DNA from: Pseudomonas panipatensis
Lineage (GTDB): Bacteria > Pseudomonadota > Gammaproteobacteria > Pseudomonadales > Pseudomonadaceae
NCBI RefSeq assembly: GCF_900099785.1
Contig: NZ_FNDS01000003.1
Location: forward strand, 434,001 to 498,000
Reading direction: 5' to 3'
DNA: 64,000 nt
A model generated the notes under the pieces. It saw only the letters and a list, made by a program, of their open reading frames with translations, did no database searches and was not told the origin of the DNA. The position numbers were made by a program, and so were the translations under genes. Positions 18,173-25,184 of this stretch are shown piece after piece; the stretch's first letter is position 1, and each line of letters opens with the position of its first letter.

Positions 18173-18676
18173 ATGGATTTTTTAAAGCACCAGATTACAG
18201 GCTTGGAATACAGCGATCCAGAAATATTTAAAAAAGAGATTGAATATATTTTCAACAAAACTTGGCAATATTTTTGTCAGGTGAGCGAGCTTTCTGAAGC
18301 GGGCAGCTACATAACAGCGACGCTCGGCACCGAGCCCATAATAATATTGAAAGCTTCTGACGGAAAACTTCGCGCTTTTCATAATGTATGCCCACACCGG
18401 GGGGCAAGGATGCTGCTTGGTAGTGGAACCTGCAAGGGCATAGTTTGCCCTTACCACTCTTGGAGTTTCACTGAAAATGGAACGTTAAATCATATACCCA
18501 AAAGGCAGCGGTTTGGGGATATTGATGTAGAGAGTCTTAATCTAAGGCCAGCATCCGTTGATACATGGCGTGGACTCGTTTTTGCAAGTCCAATATTAGA
18601 CATTGAACCACTAGCGTCCAGGCGGATTTGTTCGGCGCCCGCGCCAAGGCGAGCAGCCGGCGAGTGCCGTGGTTGA
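18173..18676 (+). pseudogene. Rieske non-haem iron oxygenase alpha subunit, truncated
   Basis: The N-terminal Rieske domain is intact: CPHRG (C73, H75) and CPYHSW (C92, H95) coordinate the [2Fe-2S] cluster, followed by the WRGLVFAS segment. The homology stops at about residue 148 (base 18610), where the DNA changes abruptly to GC-rich transposase sequence. Full-length alpha subunits are roughly 350-450 residues, so the catalytic mononuclear-iron domain is missing. A 167-residue product could be made but should lack oxygenase activity. It lies 12 bp after the ATP-grasp gene. Confidence 0.85.
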
Positions 18677-18737
18677 TCACGCCGAGGATGTGGTGTCGTT
18701 GCCCTCGAATGTCCTGCTTGCCCGTGAGGTCGAGTGC
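18611..18737 (-). pseudogene. Integrase-type (rve) transposase fragment
   Basis: Minus-strand translation gives WALDLTGKQDIRGQRHHILG then VINHGTRRLLALARAPNKSAW, matching the start of the DDE integrase core of IS3/IS481-like transposases (first catalytic D in ALDLTG). Only about 40 residues remain. It truncates the Rieske gene on one side and abuts the motB-like 53-bp repeat on the other. Confidence 0.6.
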
Positions 18738-18788
18738 CCAGGCGCAGGTCGGTGCGCGTGGTGCGGCGTTCGTTCAGTGCAAGGCGGC
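18736..18788 (+). repeat. Diverged orphan copy of the motB 3' segment
   Basis: Pairs with 14014-14066 (47 of 53 bases). It is not part of any gene here. Differences fall mainly at synonymous positions, so it derives from a different motB allele or homologue and is likely a recombination scar. Confidence 0.85.
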
Positions 18789-18799
18789 AAGCCCCAGGC

Positions 18800-19261
18800 T
18801 CAGTGATCGCCGGGGTAATGCTCGGCGCAGTAGAGCTGGCGGGTTTCCGCGGTGAGCAGGCAGTCGCCTTGGCGCTGCAAGTTGAGGATGGCGTTGTTTT
18901 CGCCGCCATAGAGCAGGTTGAACAGCAGTTCGTTGTCCAGTTGGCCGGCCTGGCGCAGATCGCTCAGGTCGCTCTTCTCCACGCGCAGGCGCAGGTGGCC
19001 GAGGAAGCCTGACTCGACGCTGCCGGCGCTCTTCTGCACGGTGTCGCCCTGGCGGGTCATGGCGTAGAAGTGGCCATCGCGGATCAGCAGGCTGTGTTCC
19101 AGGCGCAGGGCCTGGCCGGTGCTGAGGATGATCTGGCCGCTGCTGTGGTAGCGGCCGTCGAACTCGCTGGAGGAGCGGTAGCTCAGCCAGGCGGCGCTCA
19201 TGCCGGCGATCAGGCCGAGGCTGATGAGGGCGCTGGCGCCCAGCAGGCGGCGTCGGTTCAT
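18800..19261 (-). CDS. ToxS-like partner of LafZ, single-pass periplasmic protein
   Basis: This 153-residue protein has a positively charged start and one membrane helix (residues 6-27), then a periplasmic domain of about 125 residues with two cysteines, C134 and C145. It overlaps lafZ by 4 bp (ATGA), so the two are made together. I do not recognise a named family. Size, topology and pairing resemble ToxS, which stabilises the periplasmic domain of ToxR, but no sequence similarity to ToxS is claimed. It could sense an envelope or surface signal with LafZ. Confidence 0.7.
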   Translation of the reverse strand: MNRRRLLGASALISLGLIAGMSAAWLSYRSSSEFDGRYHSSGQIILSTGQALRLEHSLLIRDGHFYAMTRQGDTVQKSAGSVESGFLGHLRLRVEKSDLSDLRQAGQLDNELLFNLLYGGENNAILNLQRQGDCLLTAETRQLYCAEHYPGDH

Positions 19262-20112
19262 TGCAGGCAGCTCCGCAGTTGCGCATCACTGAGCCGATCC
19301 AGTTGATCCTGATGGACCAGCAGCAGTCGCGTGCTGTCGTCCTCGGCGGTGCAGGTCAGTTCATAGAAGCCGGCTTGCCGGGCGAGGACGAAGCGCAGCG
19401 GCTGCGGACTGAGCGCGGCCAGGCGGGTGCTCAGTGCCTGGGTGCGTTCGCGCAGTTGCCGCAGGCCCTGCTCGCTGCCGTTGATATAGAGGAAACGCTT
19501 GTTGCCGATGCTGCTTTCCTCGCTCGCCTGCTGCGCCTGCGGCAGCAGGAAGTGCGCGATGCCGGCCAGGCCCACGGCGAGCAGCAGCAGGGGCGTGCAG
19601 ATCGCCAGCAGGTCGAGCGCGCGCAGGCGGTATCTCGATGTCGTCGGTGCCGCTGCCGGCAGCGCGTCACTGGCCGCGGCGGGATCGGCCTGCGCGGCCT
19701 GCGCAGCCTGCGCGGCCAGCGCGCGGGCGCATACCGCGAACTTGGGATTGAGCATGTAGCCGCGGCGCGGCAGCGTCTGAATGATCTCGCGGCGCTTCTC
19801 GTCGCCGAGGATCTGCCGCAGGGTGTAGATCTGTTGGTTGAGGCTGCCCTGACCGACCACGCGGTCGCTCCAGGCATGCGCCAGCAGTTCGTCGCGCGGC
19901 ACCACTTCGCCGGGTTCGCGCAGCAGGCGTTCGAGCAGGCGGCTACCGGAAAAGCCCAGTTCGACCTTCTCGTCGAAGCCGTCGCGCTGCAGCACCAGTT
20001 GGTAAAGCTCGGGGTGGAAATGCGCCAGGCAGCCATCCGCCAGGCCGGTGCGGATGATGCGGATGGGTTCGGGGCGGGCGTCGACTGCCAAGGAAATCTG
20101 ACTCATGTGCAT
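19258..20112 (-). CDS. lafZ: Transmembrane winged-helix regulator LafZ (CadC/ToxR type)
   Basis: This 284-residue protein has a cytoplasmic OmpR-type winged helix (about residues 45-125; LLRERGEVVPRDELL-like segment, GSLNQQIYTLRQILGD recognition helix, LPRRGYML wing). An Ala-rich linker follows, then one membrane helix (167-190) and a periplasmic tail of about 95 residues with C255 and C283, which could form a disulfide as in ToxR. E. coli Flag-2 has lafZ, a transmembrane regulator, next to lafA, so I use that name. An alternative start is the ATG at 20106. It is transcribed toward its partner and shares strand with lafA. Confidence 0.82.
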   Translation of the reverse strand: MHMSQISLAVDARPEPIRIIRTGLADGCLAHFHPELYQLVLQRDGFDEKVELGFSGSRLLERLLREPGEVVPRDELLAHAWSDRVVGQGSLNQQIYTLRQILGDEKRREIIQTLPRRGYMLNPKFAVCARALAAQAAQAAQADPAAASDALPAAAPTTSRYRLRALDLLAICTPLLLLAVGLAGIAHFLLPQAQQASEESSIGNKRFLYINGSEQGLRQLRERTQALSTRLAALSPQPLRFVLARQAGFYELTCTAEDDSTRLLLVHQDQLDRLSDAQLRSCLQ

Positions 20113-20181
20113 GGGTGAGGGCAGCGACCAGTGATGTAACGAGTTTTTTTAGGTTTGTAAGAAGAGGCCGACATTCTGGCG

Positions 20182-20196
20182 TCAACAAAATGTTGA
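20182..20196. promoter_or_regulatory. Palindrome upstream of lafZ
   Basis: TCAACA-AAA-TGTTGA is a perfect 6-bp inverted repeat with a 3-bp spacer, 70-84 bp before the lafZ ATG in an AT-rich patch. It is a reasonable operator candidate, possibly for LafZ itself. Confidence 0.4.
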
Positions 20197-20274
20197 TACA
20201 AGTCCTAAATAAGTCGTATAGCGCTTGACAGAGCGTGCCGCGGGTCGTTCCGGGGCGGCGATTTCCCGGGGGAA

Positions 20275-20302
20275 CGACAAACGCCCCGAACGAGTCGGGG
20301 CG
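20275..20302 (-). terminator. Terminator of lafA
   Basis: On the minus strand CGCCCCGA-CTCGT-TCGGGGCG forms an 8-bp GC-rich stem with a 5-base loop, followed by a short T-containing tail (TTTGTCGTT). It lies 30 bp after the lafA stop. Confidence 0.75.
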
Positions 20303-20331
20303 CTTGCCGTGGTCTTGCGTGTTGGCGTGGA

Positions 20332-21195
20332 TCAGCCCAGCAGGGACATGACCATGCCCGGCATCTGGCCGGCTTGCTTGAGCATGGAGATGCCGGACTG
20401 CATCAGCATGCTGTTCTTGGTCATCGAGGCCGATTCGGAAGCGAAGTCGGCGTCCATGATGGTGCCCTTGGCCACGTCGGTGTTGTCCTTCATGTTGGCC
20501 AGGTTGTTGGCGGTGTGGTTCAGGCGGTTGATGTTGGCGCCGAACTGGGCGCGCAGGGAGCCGATGCTGTCCAGGGCGGCGGACAGTTTGTCGATCATCG
20601 CGTTGGCGCCGGTCACCGAGGTGATTTCAGTGCCGCCGCTGGTGCCGCCGAAGGTCGCGGAGATGCCGCTCAGGGCGGTGGATACGCCGCTGACGTTGCT
20701 CGAAGCGTCCAGGCTCAGGGTTTCGCCGCTGCTGGCGCCGATCTGGAAGGAGATGGCCGCGGTGAACTTGCCGCCAGTGGCGAACAGTTTGTCGCCAGCG
20801 TAGCTGGTGTTGTTCATGATGTTGCCCAGCTCTTTGCCCAGCTCGTCGTACTCGGACTGCATGGAGGTCTGGTCTTTGCTGCTGTTGGTGCCGTTGGCCG
20901 ACTGGGTGGCCAGGTCTTTCATGCGCTGGACGATGTCGGTCATTTCGCTGAAGGAGCCTTCAGCGGTCTGCAGCAGGGAGATGGCGTCGTGGGTGTTGCG
21001 GGTGGCGACAGACATGCCGCGCGACTGAGCGTCCAGACGGGTAGCGATCTGCAGGCCGGCGGCGTCGTCGGCGGCGCTGTTCACGCGGTAGCCGGTGCCC
21101 AGGCGCTGTTGGTTGGTGGCCAGCTTGGCGTTGGTCTTGCTCAGGTTGGTCTGGGTGACCAGGGCGGAATAGTTAGTGTGAATCGACAGAGCCAT
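20332..21195 (-). CDS. lafA: Lateral flagellin LafA
   Basis: This 287-residue flagellin has conserved D0/D1 ends (MALSIHTNYSALVTQTNLSKTN and ANINRLNHTANNLANMKDNTDVAKGTIMDADFASES). The central variable region is short (about residues 140-200), rich in Ser, Thr and Gly and hence in possible O-glycosylation sites. Its length is typical of lateral flagellins. It is monocistronic with a terminator behind and a proposed LafS promoter at 21258-21285 in front. It lies back to back with a glycosylation operon, which probably decorates it. Confidence 0.95.
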   Translation of the reverse strand: MALSIHTNYSALVTQTNLSKTNAKLATNQQRLGTGYRVNSAADDAAGLQIATRLDAQSRGMSVATRNTHDAISLLQTAEGSFSEMTDIVQRMKDLATQSANGTNSSKDQTSMQSEYDELGKELGNIMNNTSYAGDKLFATGGKFTAAISFQIGASSGETLSLDASSNVSGVSTALSGISATFGGTSGGTEITSVTGANAMIDKLSAALDSIGSLRAQFGANINRLNHTANNLANMKDNTDVAKGTIMDADFASESASMTKNSMLMQSGISMLKQAGQMPGMVMSLLG

Positions 21196-21257
21196 GGCGG
21201 TATTCCTTCGTTCGAGTGGACGGTTGAAGCCGGCTTAGATCGGCTGCTGAAGGGATA

Positions 21258-21285
21258 AGGCGACCGCCTTTTGGCGCCACTTAAA
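21258..21285 (-). promoter_or_regulatory. Proposed LafS promoter of lafA
   Basis: On the minus strand TTTAAGT (21285-21279), 13 bp, GGTCGCCT (21265-21258), identical in both half-sites to the flgM copy. The right half ends 62 bp before the lafA ATG. Flagellin is the archetypal sigma-28 target. Confidence 0.65.
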
Positions 21286-21291
21286 TGTCTG

Positions 21292-21324
21292 TCGAAAAAA
21301 AGCCGCCAGGCCCGTCGGGCCTGG
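21292..21324 (-). terminator. Terminator-like hairpin facing lafA
   Basis: On the minus strand CCAGGCCC-GAC-GGGCCTGG is a perfect 8-bp stem with a 3-base loop, followed closely by a run of seven T. It lies just upstream of the lafA promoter, where no minus-strand gene exists to terminate; it may shield lafA from antisense read-through or be a relic of a lost gene. Confidence 0.6.
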
Positions 21325-21630
21325 CCCTGGCCGCGTTTCCCGGGCCATTCCGGGAAAAAAGTGGCGTGGCGTTCCGCGCTATCCGAACAAGGCATGCAGT
21401 CCATCGAGCGATGGTCGCGGGTCCATCGTTGGATGGGTTGGAGCGTGCGCGGAAACGCTGCTTCCGCTTGCCGGCGAATTGCCTGCCGCAGCGGAAGCAG
21501 CGCTCCTTTCCCGCTGCCGGTTCGCCTTGTTCATTCCTTTTAAAATCAATTGGTTGGATGTTTTTTCAGAGTGGCTCGCTTTGTGCACCCCGGCGGCGGA
21601 TGACGTTTGCGTTTCCTGCCTGAGAGGTGT

Positions 21631-24600
21631 GTGTTGAGTCACTGCAAAGAAGCCGGCCCGATAGTCAGCGTGGTGATGCCGGTGTATCGGCCCGATTTCC
21701 TCGCCGAAGCGCTGGACAGCGTGTTGCTGCAAACCTATCGGCCGCTCGAACTGGTGGTGTCCGACGATTGCCGCAGCGACGCCGTGCGCGCGGTGGTCGA
21801 TGCGTTTCGCGCCCAGGCCGACTTCCCGATCGTCTATCGGCACAATCCCAAGGCGCTCGGCGAGCAACTCAACAGCGCCGCCGGCGTCGCCCTGGCTAGC
21901 GGCGAATACGTCAAGTTCCTGCATGACGACGACCGTTTGGCGCCGGGCTGCGTGGAAGCCCTGCTGAGCGTGATGCGCAGCGAAAGCCAGGTGGTGCTGG
22001 CCAGTTCGCGGCGGCGCCTCATCGACGAGGACGGCTTGCCGCTGCCGGACATTCGCGAGACGCGCTTCCCGTTCGCGGAGGATGTGCTGCTCGATGGTCC
22101 TGACCTGGCGGCGTTCTTCGCCGACCACCTGATCAACTTCGTCGGCGAGCCGAGCGCCGTGCTCTGCCGGCGCAGCGACCTGCTGGCACTTGGCGACGAA
22201 TTGATGTCGCTCGACGGCCAGATGGTCTCCTGGGTCGGCGACCTGACCCTCTATGTGCAACTGCTGCGGCAAGGCAACCTGGCGCTGCTCGCCGAGCCGC
22301 TGGTCGATTACCGGGTGAGCGCCTCGCAGACCACGCAACTCGCGCGCGACAACCGCGAGATGGTGAGCCAGAGCCACCAGCAGTTCCAGCAGGCGCTGCG
22401 CAAGCTCGGCTGGCACCGTCCGGGCGGCGGGAGCAATTGGGTGCGCATGGCGCCGATCACCCGGCTGAAGGCGCGGGTGTTCAAGGCCGTCGATGTGCTG
22501 CTGGCGATCCATCAGGCGAGCGGTTTCGGCGGTCTGTCGCTGAACAACTGGCTGGCGGCGCGGCAACCGAACGAGGTCCAGCGCCGGCTGATCGACGAGC
22601 GCCTGGCGGAGCAGGGCGGCGGGCCGTCGATCGAGATTCTGCTGGTCGATCGCCTGGGCGATGCCGAGGCCGTGCGGCGCAGCCTGGAGAGCCTGGCCGA
22701 ACGCAATCTTTACCGCGCCTTCAGCGTGCGCGTGCTGACGGCGGCGCCGGAGAGCCTCGGGGTGAGCGAGGCGGCGCTGGTGGCGCTGGCCGACGAGCCG
22801 CTGCCGCGGGTGATCAACCAGGCGCTGGCATTTTCCCGCGCCGACTGGCTGCTGATCGCCGATGCCGGCGTCGAGTTCACCGTCAGCGGCCTGCTCGTCG
22901 CCGCCCTCGATCTGCTCGGCGCGCCCGCCAGTTGCCAGGCGGTGTACGCCGACGAGGTGCTGCGGGTGGAGGAGGGCGAACTCGGCCTGGCCCTGCGTCC
23001 GGACGTCAACCTCGACCTGCTGCTCAGCTTCCCTGCGAGCATGGCGCGGCACTGGTTGTTCCGCCGCGCTGCCGTGCAGGCGGCGGGCGGCTTCGACGAG
23101 GCGGCGGGCGAGGCCTTCGAGCTGGATTTCCAATTGCGTCTGGTCGAGCAAGAGGGCTTGGCCGCGCTGGGGCACATCAGCGAACCGCTGTTGTTCGCCG
23201 CGCATCCGCCGCTGCTCGACAGCCCGGCCGAACGCCAGGTGATCGAACGGCACTTGCGCGCCCGTGGCTACCCGCAGGGGCGCCTGACCTCGCGCTTCGC
23301 CGGGCGTTACGACATCGACTACGGGCACAGCGAGCTGCCGATGGTCAGCGTGCTGATCGTCGTCGAGGGCGACCTCAATCGACTGCAGCGCTGCCTGCAG
23401 ACCCTGCTGGAGCAGACCGCCTACGCCCACTATGAGGTGTCGCTGCTGGCCCTCGGCGAGCAGCCGGCGGCGACCGCCGCTTGGCTGCAGGGCATCGAGG
23501 ACATGCGCCAGGCGCGGCTGCGCGTGCTGCGCTTCGCCGCCGGCGTGAGTCGCGAGGCGGCCTGCAACGAGGCGGCACAGGCGGCCAGCGGCGACTTCCT
23601 GCTGTGGCTCGGCGCGGGCGCCGGCATCCTCCAGCGCGACTGGTTGCAGCAACTGCTCAACCATGGCTTGCGCGGCGAGGTCGGCGCGGTCGGCGGCAAG
23701 CTGCTGGCGGCCGACGGCAAGGTCCGCGAGGGCGGGCTGTTGCTGGGCCTGGGCGGGCCGGTGGGGGGCGCCTTCGATGGCGCCCCGCTCGACTCGGCGG
23801 GCTACATGAGCCGCCTGCTGGTCGACCAGAACCACGCGGCGCTGAGCGGAGACTGCCTGCTGCTGCGCAAGACGCTGTTCCTCGACGCCGGCGGCTTCGA
23901 CGACGATCCGCGGCTCTCGCGCTGGGCGGCCGTCGACCTTTGCCTGCGCCTGCAGCAGGCCGGTTACCTGAATGTCTGGACGGCGCGCGCGCAATTGATG
24001 ATGGACGTGCCGGCGCGAACGGACGCCAGCGCCGCCGACGAGGATGTGATGTACCAGCGCTGGCTGCCGTTGCTGGCCCGCGATCCGTCCTACAACCCCG
24101 GCTTCAACCTGAACAGCCGCGAGGGCTACACCCTCGGCGATCCGTTGCAGGTCTGGCGGCCGTTGCAGGCCTGGCAGCCGCTGCCGAACCTGCTGGCGCA
24201 CCCCGGCGACCTGCATGGCTGCGGGCACTACCGGGTGATCCAGCCGTTCAACGCGCTGCGCGGGCAGGCCGTGCTGGACGGCAGCATGTCCCTGGCGTTG
24301 CTCGATGTGCCCAGCCTGGAGCGCTTCCAGCCGGACATCATTCTGTTGCAGCGGCAGTTGGGCGACGACCGCCTGGAAGCAATGCGGCGTTACCAGTCCT
24401 TCTCCCGCGCCTTCAAGGTCTACGAGCTGGACGACTACCTGCCCGGCGTGCCGATGAAGAGCATCCACCGCAAGCACTTCGTGCCCAGCGAGATGACCCG
24501 CTACCTGCGCCGCGGGCTGTCCTACGTCGACCGCTTCGTGGTGTCCACCGAGCCGCTGGCCGAGGCGCTCGGCCACCTGCACGGAGAGGTGCGGGTCATG

Positions 24601-25167
24601 CGCAACTGCCTCGATCCGCTCTGGTGGGAGGGCCTGAGCAGCCAGCGCCGGGTCTCCGCCAAGCCGCGCGTGGGCTGGGCCGGCGGCTCCAGCCACACCG
24701 GCGACCTGGAGCTGATCGCCGACGTGGTCAAGGAGCTGGCCAGCGAGGTCGAGTGGGTGTTCTTCGGCATGTGCCCGGAGAAGCTGCGCCCCTACGTCCA
24801 CGAGTTCCACCCCGGCGTGCCGATCCAGAACTACCCGGCGGCGCTGGCTGCGCTCGATCTCGACCTGGCCCTGGCGCCGGTGGAGCAGAACCTGTTCAAC
24901 GAGTGCAAGAGCAACCTGCGCCTGCTCGAGTACGGTATCTGCGGCTTCCCGGTGATCGCCAGTGACGTGCGCTGCTATCGCGGCGAGCTGCCGGCGACCC
25001 TGGTGAAGAACCGCTTCAAGGACTGGGTGGAGGCGATCCGCATGCACCTCGCCGATCTGGACGCCAGCGCGCGCCTGGGCGACGAGCTGCAGGCCGCGGT
25101 GCGCCGCGACTACATGCTCAGCGGCGACAACCTCGAACGCTGGCGCCAAGCCTGGCTGCCGAGCTGA
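21631..25167 (+). CDS. fgt1: Large multidomain glycosyltransferase (flagellin glycosyltransferase, Fgt1-like)
   Basis: The start is GTG 21631 or TTG 21634, just after GAGAGG; the product is about 1178 residues. An N-terminal GT-A/GT2 domain shows VSVVMPVYRP and the metal-binding LHDDDR motif near residue 100. A second GT2-like region begins near residue 570 (VSVLIVVEGDLNRLQRCL). A GT-B-like C-terminal domain spans about 870-1170 (CGHYRVIQPFNAL..., VGWAGGSSHTGDLELIADVV, NLRLLEYGICGFPVIASDV). Giant glycosyltransferases of this kind (Fgt1) glycosylate flagellin in P. syringae. It starts next to lafA and leads a four-gene operon, so LafA is the likely acceptor. Linkage and sugar are inferred. Confidence 0.85.
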   Translation: MLSHCKEAGPIVSVVMPVYRPDFLAEALDSVLLQTYRPLELVVSDDCRSDAVRAVVDAFRAQADFPIVYRHNPKALGEQLNSAAGVALASGEYVKFLHDDDRLAPGCVEALLSVMRSESQVVLASSRRRLIDEDGLPLPDIRETRFPFAEDVLLDGPDLAAFFADHLINFVGEPSAVLCRRSDLLALGDELMSLDGQMVSWVGDLTLYVQLLRQGNLALLAEPLVDYRVSASQTTQLARDNREMVSQSHQQFQQALRKLGWHRPGGGSNWVRMAPITRLKARVFKAVDVLLAIHQASGFGGLSLNNWLAARQPNEVQRRLIDERLAEQGGGPSIEILLVDRLGDAEAVRRSLESLAERNLYRAFSVRVLTAAPESLGVSEAALVALADEPLPRVINQALAFSRADWLLIADAGVEFTVSGLLVAALDLLGAPASCQAVYADEVLRVEEGELGLALRPDVNLDLLLSFPASMARHWLFRRAAVQAAGGFDEAAGEAFELDFQLRLVEQEGLAALGHISEPLLFAAHPPLLDSPAERQVIERHLRARGYPQGRLTSRFAGRYDIDYGHSELPMVSVLIVVEGDLNRLQRCLQTLLEQTAYAHYEVSLLALGEQPAATAAWLQGIEDMRQARLRVLRFAAGVSREAACNEAAQAASGDFLLWLGAGAGILQRDWLQQLLNHGLRGEVGAVGGKLLAADGKVREGGLLLGLGGPVGGAFDGAPLDSAGYMSRLLVDQNHAALSGDCLLLRKTLFLDAGGFDDDPRLSRWAAVDLCLRLQQAGYLNVWTARAQLMMDVPARTDASAADEDVMYQRWLPLLARDPSYNPGFNLNSREGYTLGDPLQVWRPLQAWQPLPNLLAHPGDLHGCGHYRVIQPFNALRGQAVLDGSMSLALLDVPSLERFQPDIILLQRQLGDDRLEAMRRYQSFSRAFKVYELDDYLPGVPMKSIHRKHFVPSEMTRYLRRGLSYVDRFVVSTEPLAEALGHLHGEVRVMRNCLDPLWWEGLSSQRRVSAKPRVGWAGGSSHTGDLELIADVVKELASEVEWVFFGMCPEKLRPYVHEFHPGVPIQNYPAALAALDLDLALAPVEQNLFNECKSNLRLLEYGICGFPVIASDVRCYRGELPATLVKNRFKDWVEAIRMHLADLDASARLGDELQAAVRRDYMLSGDNLERWRQAWLPS

Positions 25168-25184
25168 TCCAGCGGAGACCGTGA

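Noticed and set aside
21228-21256. GCCGAT on the minus strand before lafA as a canonical sigma-28 -10 box
   Set aside because: No TAAA-type -35 at the right distance. The TTTAAGT-N13-GGTCGCCT element just upstream is shared with flgM and fliD and is the better candidate.
21379-25149. Very long minus-strand open frame opposite the large glycosyltransferase (1256 codons)
   Set aside because: GC-rich third positions of the real gene keep the opposite frame open. Its translation is His/Arg/Gln/Ala-rich with no domain, and it has no ribosome site.
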